64,000 nucleotides of DNA from Siphonodentalium dalli (lineage: Eukaryota; Mollusca; Scaphopoda; Gadilida; Siphonodentaliidae): NCBI GenBank assembly GCA_032622095.1, contig CP136062.1, positions 3,284,001 through 3,348,000 on the forward strand, read 5' to 3'. Under the pieces are notes generated by a model that saw nothing but the letters and a program-made list of their open reading frames with translations, was not told the DNA's origin and made no database searches. This document shows positions 44,601 to 54,755 of the stretch, one piece after another (the stretch's first letter is position 1; the number at the start of each line of letters is the position of its first letter). The position numbers and the translations under genes are program-made.

Positions 44601-45330
44601 GACGAGAGATCTAGATAATTTGAATTAAAATCCCCAAGTAGTATTACTTTATGGGAAATATCTAACGCTTCAAAAATGGATTCCTCGAAGAGGGTCCAAT
44701 AGTTTGGGGCACAGAAGTCCTCTGATCGGTATGATAGACATAAGAGAAAGTTTACTGCGTATTTCAAACCACATTACAGACGTGTCAAATTCGAGACTTT
44801 CGATGCGCTTGTATAATAAGTTATCGTCGAAGTATACACAAATACCACCACCATGACAATCCCGATCGGCTCGGACAGGAGGGGTGAATCCTTCAATAAG
44901 AATATTTTCAGATGGGTATGAGGGGTCCAGATGAGTTTCGGTAAAGCATAATATATCATAATCAGATATTATGTGATTTATTTTGTGGATTTTATTCCGA
45001 ATGCTTCTTATATTTTGTTGGAAAATGGTCAAAGTGTCGGGATGGTTTTCAGTTTTTAATGTCTGGTCTAGTACAGGGCCCGGATTGACATGGACTGGAC
45101 CTGAAATTATAAGAAGCGCTGTAATTAAAACCAGGATCAACGGTAGCCTAATACTTGATCCACGGAATGATTTCAATATGAGAAAGCTGCATGTAACATG
45201 TTTTATTTTCTGCGACGGGGCTTTCTTCTTTGAATACAAAATTCCCGTCACTATACGATGCTGCTCGGCAGAGATACCCATTTCTGGGATGTTCATGACC
45301 GAAAAGCATCGTACCGTGACGGAACTGAGT
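41636..45330 (-). mobile_element. Non-LTR retrotransposon, CR1/L2/Jockey-like
   Basis: Minus-strand element with an APE-type endonuclease, a reverse transcriptase and a characteristic Cys/His-containing C-terminal region, as in the CR1/L2 group. Downstream of the ORF2 stop at 41885 lie about 250 bp of 3' untranslated sequence ending AATACATTAAAATATG, TTTAAAGTAAAAGTAAAG (read on the minus strand, about 41630-41660), a short-repeat tail typical of these elements. The 5' end is uncertain: the coding frame starts at 45296 and no ORF1 was recognised upstream. Flanking target duplications were not found by eye. Confidence 0.88.
41885..45296 (-). pseudogene. ORF2: endonuclease-reverse transcriptase, decayed
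   Basis: Makes the protein that nicks target DNA and reverse transcribes the element RNA. Order along the relic (minus strand): hydrophobic N-terminus with LLIISG-PVHVNPGP (45075-45116), a 2A-like motif; endonuclease with FQQNIRSIRNK, the catalytic-Glu motif FTETHLDPS, then ILLGDFN and EISDHLG; reverse transcriptase with NYRPISLLPCLGKILEKLV, FCDISKAFERVWH, AGVPQG and YADD (43052-43063); and a C-terminal part with DSPICPCNLDIDDANHYF-HVCPLF. About 1,130 codons would span the region, within the range for this group. Breaks: a frameshift near 44770 inside the endonuclease, a TAA at 43136-43138 right after GVPQG (a single-base change from a sense codon is enough), a frameshift near 42857, and another near 42255. 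No break is shared with a functional design, so this copy is dead. Clade assignment by motif memory, not by tree. Confidence 0.92.
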
Positions 45331-47467
45331 TAAATTGGAAGACAGATGAAAAGTAATCCACAGCTCGGTCAGGGTTATTTCTAAAAGTGTGTTGTGTATG
45401 ATTCAAGAGATATTTCAAAACTAATGAGTGAAACTGATTTAGAAATAAGAGAGAAATATGAGAAAAACATGGAGAAAATATGAGGAAAAGATGATATGAA
45501 ACTATTGTAGGCTTACATGGTGATTAAGTTGATATTAACAAGAAAGATGAAATGACTAATATATACAAGTAAGCCATTTGGTTTTATAATGTTCTGAGTT
45601 TTACCGATGCGGTAAAGTTTACACGGGCTCCGGGGGTAAGATATCAATAGTAGGATATCCCAGCGGTATAGTCCGTTAATGGCACACCCCAGGAGTCCAT
45701 GTATAGATTCTGATATATAAGGTGAGATAAGGGTTGAAATTACTGCATTAAATTCGAAGCGTTCGCTGCCTGTTACTAGTTAATGAATGTTGGTGCGGAC
45801 GGTCTTCCGTACATTTCGTATGATCAGAAAAGGTCAAAAGGTTAAAGCCTGTCTCGCCCGGGTGGATGTACTGGAGTTTCACACGGTTTGAATCAAACTT
45901 TGATAATAACATGCATTCCTTTTGTTCTTAGAGTAATATTCGTTTCAAAAGTATCACCATGTCGGATGCAAAGTCACTTAGCTACCATTTGTAACGTGAA
46001 ATGCTTTAACTGTTGATAAAAAGGCCAGGAAAGAATGTTTATATTAGAAATGGCAAAAATTGTGGCGCTGTGTAGTCAGGTGTCGACGAAATTGCTGTCA
46101 GTACAGCTGCGTTCAAAAGCAATTGGTTTTGCCCAAGGTATTGAACAGTTTGAATCTAGATTGAATTTATGGGTGAGTTAATTACATACCGCTATAGCCA
46201 ATCTTTAACACATCATTTATATAATACTGAAAAGCAGTATTGATCAAGTTAAACTTAAAGATTAAGGACAAGGTACACACTCCTATCAGCCAAAGGAACA
46301 TTCATATATCATTTTCAGTATATTTTGAGATCATGGCACTACTAGTGGAAGTCTAAGTTTATTATGAGGCCTACTATAATAGGCCTATGTAGCCTAACTT
46401 GTATAGTTAGTCAATGCCTTATAATAAGAGGCTGTAACTCAAATGAGCATTATCATTTATCATTTTGGGGAATAAGTCACAATGATGAAAAATTCCTTTA
46501 GTTGATCAGAAGTGCGTACCTCTAGTCCCCAACCACAAATGGCACCATGTCCCAGACACAACTATGCCGTACAACTAAAAAGGCCATATCAATATGTAAA
46601 ATGCTTTTACAAGTTTCTTTATATGTCTTCACCTATTCTAAAAATAGTAAAATCTCCTGTCCCAGGTCATAAGACTTTCGAAATTGTATATCTCCCTCAT
46701 ACAGCATACTAGTATACATGCTGTTCTTAGGTATGTTCTTATTTTCTAAAAACCATATATATCTAATTTTTTTAGATTCAGGGAAGAGATATAATTATCA
46801 AACAGTATACTGTAGTCTTTACAGACATACCTGGTCTACAGGCTTGTACTTAGGCAGTTAATATCCTGGCAGTGTGTTTCTGTTTAGAAGAGGAAAGTAG
46901 CACCAAATGTTTGTGGGGTACTATCAGATGGAAGTAATGTAATAATGAACTATGATGATTTCAACAATGAACAGTATGAACAGGGATTAACCAGTATGAT
47001 ATTATTATATATCTATTAGATCATAAATTAATAGCGTGGTGGGGTGCGTAATTTATCAATTTCAATTCATCGCGAGACTTGAAGGTCTATAACTGTCATT
47101 TACAGATTATGAAGTTAGGCTTCATTCGGCCACATTACATGTATAAATGTGGTCTTAATTTTTTATTTATTTATGTTGAATATTAAAAAAATTTAAATGT
47201 TTTTTTCTTGGCCTCATTTAGCTGGCACTTTAATGCCGTATCTGCACAGTTCCGCCATAAAAGGGCCAATCAAATGGTGTTTATTGTTTATGAACCAAAT
47301 AAATTAAATGTGATATTCCATGTAATCACATTATAAACAGAAAAATAACTGTACATGTAAAATTCAGGATGTTCAAAAATTTGAGGATGAAAACCAGGTT
47401 CGGTTTTCAGAGGGGAAAAAGGACATGAGTAAACATATCTTAATGTCATTAATATTTCTCAGTCAAA
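45331..47467. other. Unannotated AT-rich region
   Basis: About 2.1 kb with no recognisable gene. The first few hundred bases may be 5' sequence of the retrotransposon, but no ORF1 or promoter motif is identifiable. Confidence 0.4.
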
Positions 47468-47812
47468 TTAAAGGTACACTGTCCAATTTGATTCTATGGT
47501 CCCTGTTTCATTGTAAACCAACAACGGCAGAATTTCTTCAGAATCAAGATACAAAAAATATTATCAGAGTCGATTAATTAATACCAGAAAAATAATGTTA
47601 ACCGTTGTCAACTAAAGTATAAAATTTCAGTATATTTGAAAATTTTGTTCAACACAATTTGATGTGAGGAGTACATTGGTCGCCCGTCATCTGCAGGCTA
47701 GTGGCAAACAAATAGCAGATCACAAAATTTACATCAAATATATTTTACCCCCGAAGCTAAAAAAAAAAAAAAAATTATTATTGAGGGGCGTTAGTTCAGA
47801 CTGTATCTTTAA
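47468..47812. mobile_element. TTAA-flanked MITE, family M2
   Basis: TTAAAGGTACACTGTCC on the left and, reversed, TTAAAGATACAGTCTGAAC on the right form short imperfect inverted ends, each bounded by TTAA (47468-47471 and 47809-47812). Length about 345 bp, AT-rich, with an A tract at 47759-47774 and no coding capacity. Confidence 0.6.
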
Positions 47813-48494
47813 CTAGAGGATGTAGAATAAGAGGATTAGTTATTTATTTATTAAATAAATAATTAATTTTTAAATAAAATAAATAAACCCGCATACATCC
47901 TTAGGTGTAAATAATGACCAGAAACTCTCATTGAACACATAGAAGATTATATTTGTTAAGGTTGAATTATTATTAATGAAATGAGTTCATTGTTATTTGT
48001 AGAGATACATTAATATTGTAAATCTGTAAGACAGCTAGTACTTGCCTTGAGACAAGCAAGTATCGGTAGATAGTATGGTTTTGGAAAATATATCCAACAA
48101 ATGGGGGGAATTTACTTTATAGGGAAGTGTATGGTATAAATACACATATACATATATATATATATATACATATATAATATGTATTAGATGTGTCAGATTA
48201 ACCTGTACTATAGGTTTCTACAAAAGGTGGATAGGGTCTGAAATGTATATACAAAGTATATGAAATTGTATTATTATGAATTATCACAGTTTAAACATTT
48301 AAGCGAGAGCTTTCGCTTCTTCGATTGTGTTCAGCTTGAGTTTCTTTTCATTTGGTGTCGCCTTGGCAAAAACCCGCCCGTCAAAAGTCCAGTAAGAATC
48401 AATCTTTTTGTTCTTTTTTAGAACAGATAGTTCTCGGACTATTGCTTGGCGGGTCTCTGTCAGGGCTTCGGTTATTATGATAATACTGACCCCT
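47813..48494. other. Unannotated region
   Basis: About 680 bp; a (TA)n-rich stretch at 48146-48180 (ACATATACATATATATATAT). The segment 48300-48480 reads GAGAGCTTTCGCTTCTTCG and onward with balanced composition and could be a fragment of something coding on the minus strand, but no domain is recognisable. Confidence 0.4.
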
Positions 48495-49030
48495 TTAGGG
48501 CTTGAAATTTTCTAAATCGAAAAGGGTTAATAACTCTGTAAAAAAATATTTTTTTCGTCATCTATATAGAGGATCTCACATGAGTTTCTATTTTATACGG
48601 AATTTATCAACCGAGTTCACTGAATTCGATTTGAGCCGAGGTTTACCGAGGCTCAAATAGAATTTAGAGGACGAGGTTCATAAATTACGTATAAAATAGG
48701 ACGAGTGTGAGATACCTTTTATCATATGATCAAATAAACCCGAAGCAACGCGAAATATTCATCGAAAACAACAATCATAAACTACAGCGATCGCAAGTTA
48801 TTTGAAGAACGCCGTGACGTCATCGCACGCGCTGATATTAAACGTGTCTATTACCGATAATTATGAAACTGCTTTTATGGCCAAATTATGTGATAAATAC
48901 ATGTTGCACAACTTCAATATATGTGCAACAATATTCTGAAGTTTCAAATCTCTGGGATGAAATATGTAGGAGGAGATGAATACACCATGAAGCTACTCAA
49001 AAGTGTGACAGACGGACAGAGCCCGTTTCT
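48495..49030 (+). repeat. Dispersed repeat E, copy split by foldback element F
   Basis: CGAAAAGGGTTAATAACTCT and CGTCATCTATATA (48510-48568) on one side, CATGTTGCACAACTTCAATA, TTCTGAAGTTTCAAATCTCT and TGTAGGAGGAGATGAATACA (48899-49000) on the other, rebuild the order seen in the intact copy at 41430-41590. GTGACAGACGGACAGAGCCC follows. Confidence 0.85.
48569..48896. mobile_element. Foldback element F, copy 2 (complete)
   Basis: An insertion of about 328 bp between CTATATA and TACATGTTGC of repeat E, with a TA dinucleotide on each side consistent with a TA target duplication. It begins GAGGATCTCACATGAGTTTC, forms a long hairpin (48575-48637 with 48649-48711, for example TCTATTTTATACG with CGTATAAAATAGG, and GATTTGAGCC with GGCTCAAAT), and continues TTTTATCATATGATCAAATA, AACCCGAAGCAACGCGAAAT and ATTCATCGAAAACAAC. 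The same element in reverse is at 30346-30535. TGACGTCA lies at 48815. Confidence 0.85.
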
Positions 49031-49061
49031 ATAGTCCCCCTTTTATTTCAAAATGTCGGGT

Positions 49062-50130
49062 GACAAACATTTACATGTAAGATAGTATGCAAATTAGTAT
49101 TAATAGCACATTATTATTAATTGAAACATTGACAATTTTTTAAATTGTTTATGCCTAATGGCATAAATGATAAGCAATTAAACACTGCCCATCATAAAAC
49201 ACGGTCTATCATAGAACACGAACTGGTTTTAACTTCCACAGAATTCAAATCTAATTTAATTTCCATTGTTGCACATATTGTTGACAAATAAAAACCAGTT
49301 AATGTTTCTAATTATACATGCACTCAAATAGTCCATGAAATGTTGAAATCTTGACTCAAAAATTGCACGATTGTAAAAATACTGTTCATGTGAGTTACCT
49401 GTAGAATGTACAAGAAAAATGGAAAGTAGTATTAATTTTGATACATACGGTTCACGTAATAAAATTTAACATGTAAGGCAGTATGCCAATGGTCCAAATA
49501 GGAACTTCAAATTCAAACAATCTTTCAACTGTTTGCATAGTGGTACAAACATATGAACACGAAGTCACGAACAAGTTGTAACTTAAACAAAATTCAAATC
49601 TCAATTAATTTCATTGTTTCACATATTATTGACAATTAAAACAATTTACTGTTGCTAAATATACATGTACTCAAATAGTCCATGAAAAGATTCAAATGAA
49701 GAAAAATTATGATTTAAATTGCTGCACTATGCAATAAATTAGTAGATAAATAATAGCTTCTATAAGTGAGAGACACCTACATGTAGGCGACTTATGGGGC
49801 GTACCAGTAGATCATAGGAATACCGGTAGTACCAATGAAACTATATATTAATGAGACACAGAAATTTTTTTGAAATCTTGATTAAAAATTACACGATAGT
49901 AAAGTACTGGTACATGTAAGTCTGGAAGTACATGAAAAACCGTATTATATTATAGTATTATAGCACAGTAAAGAATAGTAAAGATTCTACGTGATGGGCA
50001 GTGTGCCAACATTAGTCCTAATTAGAACACCAAACAATCATTGGCTGATAAAACATTATCATATAAACACAAAAAGTTTGAACTACAAAAAGCTTCAATC
50101 TCAATCAATTTTCTATTCTTGATTCATGTA
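49062..50130 (+). repeat. Dispersed repeat D, three further copies
   Basis: Diverged copies at about 49062-49350, 49466-49700 and 49988-50130. Landmarks: ACATGTAAGGCAGTATGCCA, GTCCAAATAGGAAC, CAATCTTTCAACTGTTTGCA, ACACGAA, AAATTCAAATCTCAATTAAT, CACATATTATTGACAATTAA and CAAATAGTCCATGAAA. The spacing of 400-520 bp suggests a tandem origin followed by insertions and deletions. Copy 1 lies 8 kb upstream, next to repeat E as here, so the D+E pair may have been duplicated together. Confidence 0.75.
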
Positions 50131-50449
50131 TACTTTTTAATTAATTTAATTTTAATTCAATTAACTTAATCTTGCAATTCAAGGTTGTTAACACATGGAT
50201 AATATTGCAAATCATAAAGCAAATTTCCAAACGGTCAGTTATAACATGCACGTGTAGGTATGTGTCACTGAAATATAATTATTTCTGTCGGGTAATGTCA
50301 AACCTGAAGACATAATTATGATGGTTGAAATACGGAAGAATTGGTAGTACACTGAACACACCTGTGTAAGACTGTATAGTACATGGCGTACTCATCAACC
50401 AAACAATATATCAACAATCTGCATATAGGTAAGTCAGGTTTGTAAATAA
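50131..50449. other. Spacer, possible 3' side of the cysteine-rich frame
   Basis: No recognisable feature. Confidence 0.35.
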
Positions 50450-51148
50450 TTAAGAACTGTGAGTTTTTATAATGACATCATGATTAGGACAAACATTTGA
50501 ACTCTCCGGATATGACCGTACAACTTTGTCTTGAAGCCAACATGTTGCACAAATATGATGAACAGTCCTTTGAATTCCATTTACAAAGCAAAGGTGTGGC
50601 TGTTTGAAACAACATCTGTTTGACTGATATTTGGTACAGAACCAAACATTCTCTGTTCTGTCTGCTTTCTGTTTGTATTGTGCTGTATTTGTCTTTGTTC
50701 TCCCGGAATGTCTTAGTTCACAAAATTTCTTGTGCGTAACAGTCTCATTATTGGTAAGTACTTTTGGAAACTCCCCCTCATTTTCTTCTTCACAATCCAC
50801 TGGCTGCTGAACAAAAGTTTTTGGCGTCTGCGTGTATGAACTGATTGAGAGAACTATGTTCTCCAAGTGAATATTGGGTTTCTTGGAATTTTCGGAATAT
50901 GAAATACCGGTATTATTTTTAAAGTTGCCGTCAAGAGTTGGTGCTTCACTCAAGTTATGCAACTTATGGACTGCTTTCAAAGTTCTGGAATTGTTCTTTT
51001 GCAATATCGGTTTCTTCAGAGTGTTTTTATCATCCTGCCCACTACGTGCTACATGTATAGTTGAATTTAAACTTAAACTACAACATTTAGCAGTGATTTC
51101 CTTTAGTTCTTCTTTTGTTGTTGTTATTATTTGGCTTTGTAAAGTCAT
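50450..51148 (-). CDS. Hypothetical protein with C-terminal Cys/His cluster
   Basis: I do not recognise this gene with confidence. The frame is open from a stop at 51236-51238 to TAA at 50450-50452; the first in-frame ATG is at 51148, giving 232 residues. Without an upstream ATG the frame may be one exon of a spliced gene. Residues 1-130 are polar and probably disordered; an acidic patch (CEEENEGEF) lies near the middle. The C-terminal 60 residues hold Cys and His with spacing C171-x7-C179-x5-H185-x12-H198-x-C200-x2-C203-x16-C220-x2-H223 (FCTKYQSNR, HHICATCW and PESSNVCPNH are key parts), which looks like one or two zinc-binding modules. The spacing C-x3-Y-Q-x3-C-x5-H...H-x-C-x2-C...PE-x-C resembles poorly characterised zinc-finger proteins in lophotrochozoan genomes, some tied to mobile elements; this is from memory. 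No repeat overlaps it. It could be a host gene, an element-encoded protein, or a relic. Confidence 0.55.
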   Translation of the reverse strand: MTLQSQIITTTKEELKEITAKCCSLSLNSTIHVARSGQDDKNTLKKPILQKNNSRTLKAVHKLHNLSEAPTLDGNFKNNTGISYSENSKKPNIHLENIVLSISSYTQTPKTFVQQPVDCEEENEGEFPKVLTNNETVTHKKFCELRHSGRTKTNTAQYKQKADRTENVWFCTKYQSNRCCFKQPHLCFVNGIQRTVHHICATCWLQDKVVRSYPESSNVCPNHDVIIKTHSS

Positions 51149-51440
51149 ATACCATTGTTTCGTAGCATTTCGCAATCCATGGTTGAAACTAGATGACAGC
51201 AGTTGTCTTCGTTGTATCAATGTAGTTGTTGTGTATCAATAGTTGTTTTAAAACAAAACAGAAACTATATTTAAACTGTATGACTCGCCAGCACCACGGT
51301 GAAAACTCAAATGAAGGGAATATACCCCAACTATTAATAACTTTAGGACGTCACAACTACAACTACAACTACCATAATAAACCGACACAATTTGTGTCGT
51401 TTTGGACTCTAAATGTTTCTAAGGGTATTTGACGCGGGTC
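51149..51440. other. Upstream side of the cysteine-rich frame
   Basis: Contains CTACAACTACAACTACCA (51357-51374), a short triplet run. The open frame continues without ATG to 51235. No promoter element that I can support. Confidence 0.4.
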
Positions 51441-51740
51441 ACCCACCCATGCCGTCAAATTGGTCGAAATCCTTACCATTCTAGAAAATGGTCCGTACCT
51501 CATTGTTCAGCTCCTCAGGGAGGTACCGTCCGGTGGTGATATGGGTCGGGGTATAGGTGTTTCTACGGGGTATTTGGGGCGGGCCACCCACCATGCCGTC
51601 AAATTGGCCGAAATCCACCTTCGTTCTCGAAAAGGGTCCATACGCCATTTTCAGCCGCTCGGTGTGGTATCCCCGCGGGCGATGGGAGGGGGTAGGGGTG
51701 TTTATATGGATTATTTTGAGCGGCCAACCACCCATGCCGT
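51441..51740 (+). repeat. ~142-bp tandem repeat, just over two copies
   Basis: CATGCCGTCAAATT recurs at 51449, 51592 and 51733, with GGTGTTT, GGGTCGGGGTATAGG or GGAGGGGGTAGGG and ATTT(T/G)G(A/G)(G/C)GCGG between. Copies are diverged and GC-rich relative to the flanks. The 130-residue frame at 51460-51852 follows the repeat. Confidence 0.88.
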
Positions 51741-51990
51741 CAAATTAACCGATACTTTTTCCAAAAATAATTCGACCCAATTTGTTTTCGGCCCAAATTT
51801 TTGTTATTTTTTACTTAGTATGTTCCCGTGGTCATTTGCCACATTTTCCTAAAAAAACTCGGACCGAGCACAGGTTGGACACTTTGTCGGACCACTTTTA
51901 CGAACTCGACCCAAAAAAAATTCGGCACAAAATGTTCCGCCCACCTGGCCACTTACGAATTTGGGGCCATTTGCCACACTTTCCGATATT
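51741..51990 (+). repeat. Diverged duplicate segment
   Basis: GGTCATTTGCCACATTTTCC (51830) and GGCCATTTGCCACACTTTCC (51966) are copies of one motif about 135 bp apart, so this may be a degenerate continuation of the tandem repeat just upstream. Confidence 0.5.
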
Positions 51991-52163
51991 TTGCGAATAA
52001 GGAATAAGTAACGAAATTCACGTTGCTATCAATCAGTAAGTATGTCTGAATACAATGAACACTCATACGGAGTTCGTTCCTCGATAAATCTGATTTGCAT
52101 ACATGCAATGCACGATTCTGTATACATTTAAATAGGCGCATGGATGCTCAAGTAATCGACGAG
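51991..52163. other. Short unannotated spacer
   Basis: Nothing recognised. Confidence 0.4.
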
Positions 52164-52655
52164 TTAAAGGGACACAGTGCCCTTGCAGTGGGTATATGTG
52201 CAAAACATTTAAAAGTCTGGGAAGAACATGCAGAAATAGAAATTTTGATCTTATATTAATTATTGATAGCCCTCCAATAACGAAATTTTGCGTGTTGAGA
52301 CGATTGTTATGTAAAACAACGAAAATCGCTGATCGCGTATAGTAACTTCAACTATTTGAGTCTAAATATAATTTTCAGATTATTTTTCTATGCTTCTGAC
52401 CTTTTCAAATGTTTATTATCAAGTTTTGATTGAACTTTGGTATCTAATTGGACATTGATCGGTAAAGCCACCGTAACAGTAGTGTTTACATACAATGGTT
52501 TCAATATGCGAAATCTCGTCAGCGGAGAGTTGTTACAAAAATATGGAAATCGATTTATTTTTAGATATACTTGTTGACGATATTTGTTTTACAGACATTT
52601 TAAAAATTGATGTCATTTCACACGAACCTACTTCGAAGGCCTTGAGTCCCTTTAA
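52164..52655. mobile_element. TTAA-flanked MITE, family M3
   Basis: TTAAAGGGACACAGTGCCCTT on the left and, reversed, TTAAAGGGACTCAAGGCCTT on the right are imperfect inverted ends, with TTAA on both outer edges (52164-52167 and 52652-52655). Length about 490 bp, AT-rich interior, no coding capacity. Confidence 0.75.
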
Positions 52656-52916
52656 CAATTAGAAGCGTATATATAACGTATATATCATTGTGCATAACTC
52701 GAACATTCTAGCCCGCTTACAGGTGGGTTCAAATGGAATTTCCCTGATGTAGAAATTGTGCCAACCAAGAAGTGTGTGTATATATATAGATAGAGACAGA
52801 CAGACGAAGACGATCGTTCAGTGATGGACACATGCCCACCATAATTATATCAACGACATTCTGATCACATACAATCACCTATATATCACTGCATGGACAG
52901 AGGGGTTTAGCCCCAC
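52656..52916. other. Unannotated spacer
   Basis: ATATATAACGTATATAT at 52668-52684 and GTATATATATAGATAGAGAC at 52779 are low-complexity. No gene. Confidence 0.4.
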
Positions 52917-53080
52917 CCCGGGTGTCTCACAAAATGTTCAACAGTTGGAAGTTTCATGCCCGATACAACATCACTTTGAAATTTCTGATGTTCAAATTGT
53001 TCTGATAGTTTTATTTTCCAAAAGTCGTATTGTACCGAAATACTCTTAAAAGTCGGGTTGGAAATGTTCATGCAACTGTT
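52917..53080 (+). repeat. Dispersed repeat G, copy 1
   Basis: TTCAACAGTTGGAAGTTTCA, CCCGATACAACAT, GAAATTTCTGATG and TTCAAATTGTTCTGATAGTT have a diverged counterpart at 63363-63450 (TTCAACAGTTGGAAATTTCA and GAAATTGTTCTTGTAGTTT). Confidence 0.6.
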
Positions 53081-53150
53081 GGAAAGCCTGTGTATATATA
53101 TATACCATGCAGGTGGAAAATTACAATCCATGGGAGTAGTCCAAGTTTGC

Positions 53151-53196
53151 TTCGACGTAAACCAGCTTGTGGTAACCGTAGTTGGTTTACGTCGAA
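53151..53196. repeat. Perfect 14-bp hairpin
   Basis: TTCGACGTAAACCA (53151-53164) and TGGTTTACGTCGAA (53183-53196) are exact reverse complements with an 18-base loop. Confidence 0.92.
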
Positions 53197-54354
53197 CTTC
53201 GAAGGAAACTTTGACTATAGGTGGGGTGGGGGTGTTAATGGAACTTTCCGGACTGGAAATTTGGGTCTGGTTTGGTCCATGTGGGGGCGCAGTTAGACAC
53301 ACTCAGCTGAGACCCTTCAGCCGCGTGCCTGACATACATGTATTTCATCTTCTGTATAAAGTAGCGGAGTGTTAGTCTAGGGGTAAAGCGTGGTGTAAAG
53401 CATTTGCCATTTGTTACACCAGCTTTTTAGACGAAGGTATTTTGACGTCGGACGCATTTATGGGTGTATAGCGAGACAACAAAAGACAAGACGAAGAGGG
53501 AAACATTGATAGATTAGTCTATACACTATCACCGTTAACCATAACACAGAAGTGTAACGACACAACTTCACTATCTATCCACATACAAATATCACAATTA
53601 GACCGACACGACCCTTGAATAATGGCTGATAATAAAGCATTTCTTTACACACCAAGCATGCTAGATGGAGTCCACTCCATCGGGGTAATGGTATGTGTGG
53701 CCGGGTGTGACAGCCCTTGTGTGTAAGCCTTAAGCACGTGTAATGCGGACAGTGACATTTAGAGGAATATAATTTCCCCGCAGGTATATTGTATGGTTTA
53801 CTCTCATTTCTTACGTTGATACAACAACTTACTAATTACACTGGTGCTAAACTGCTCATATGAGATCACGTTTTAGCAGTTTTATGTGACATTTCTTAGC
53901 AGATTTTTTTTGACAGTCATAGTCGATATTTGAGAAAAAATGGAGGGTGTTGTCAAAAAAACGGTAAGTTTTATCACAATATATCACAATTTGACAGGCT
54001 GCCGTTTGCAGTTATTAGCTATGGTTAACACTAAACGCTAATGTACTGAAATTGGTATGACAAATATATTTGTTTACACTAAAAGAAACATTGATCACCA
54101 AAAATTCACACCATTTTGCGCAGTTGACTGACAAAATCGATATTTTTTCTAAGATAAAATAGTTTCGCGACCACGCCATGTGAAATAATACTACACAAGA
54201 ACGTCAAGTAATGATGTATGGGTCTTATGTTGTCAGATGTTACAAGGATATATGCTATATAGCCAATTTTCGGGCTAACACGTGGGTTTCACTTCTTAGT
54301 ATCCATGGTTCCACATCTTAGATCTGTAAATCAGGTACGGTCCGCGTCTTAGTG
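53197..54354. other. Unannotated region
   Basis: About 1.15 kb without a gene that I can support; the frames at 52907-53375 on both strands overlap the hairpin and repeat G and lack family resemblance. A stretch at 53366-53390 (AGTGTTAGTCTAGGGGTAAA) is faintly tRNA-like and was rejected. Confidence 0.4.
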
Positions 54355-54755
54355 ATTTCATGACTAAATCCTTTAGCACGGGTTACAGGTCGTACCTTTA
54401 GTCTGATCATCATAAAATTTGTCATGGATGTTAACAATGACATGTAGATGGGAACGAGTCATTTTGAGGTCATTCGGCCAAAAAACATGGCTGCCAGCAG
54501 CCATCTTGGATTTTACTCTTTGCATTACTAGATCCTTTAGCACGGGCTACAGTTCGTACCTTTAGTCTGATCATCATGAAATTTGTCATGGATGTTAATA
54601 ATGACATGTAGATGGGAACGAGTCATTTTGGGCTCATTCAGACAAAAAACAAGGCCGCCAGCGGCCATCTTTGATTTCTAAATTCAATCCATTAGCACCA
54701 GCTACAGGTCGTACTGTTCGTCTGATCATCATGAAATTTGTCATGGATGTTAATC
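54355..54755 (-). repeat. Helentron-like core array, reversed
   Basis: About two and a half ~165-bp units in reverse: GACTAAATCCTTTAGCACGG, GGTCGTACCTTTAGTCTGAT, TTTGTCATGGATGTTAACAA, GACATGTAGATGGGAACGAG, TTCGGCCAAAAAACATGGCT and CAGCCATCTTGGATTTTACT. No 3' hairpin or terminal repeat is visible; the array breaks off at ATGGATGTTAATCACAACCC. Confidence 0.85.

Noticed and set aside
45297-46100. Retrotransposon ORF1 upstream of ORF2
   Set aside because: I looked for a long minus-strand frame with RNA-binding or zinc-knuckle motifs and found none; the region is AT-rich with frequent stops.
53366-53390. tRNA-like A-box (AGTGTTAGTCTAGGGGTAAA)
   Set aside because: No B-box of the type GGTTCGANNCC and no cloverleaf can be built from the following 60 bases.
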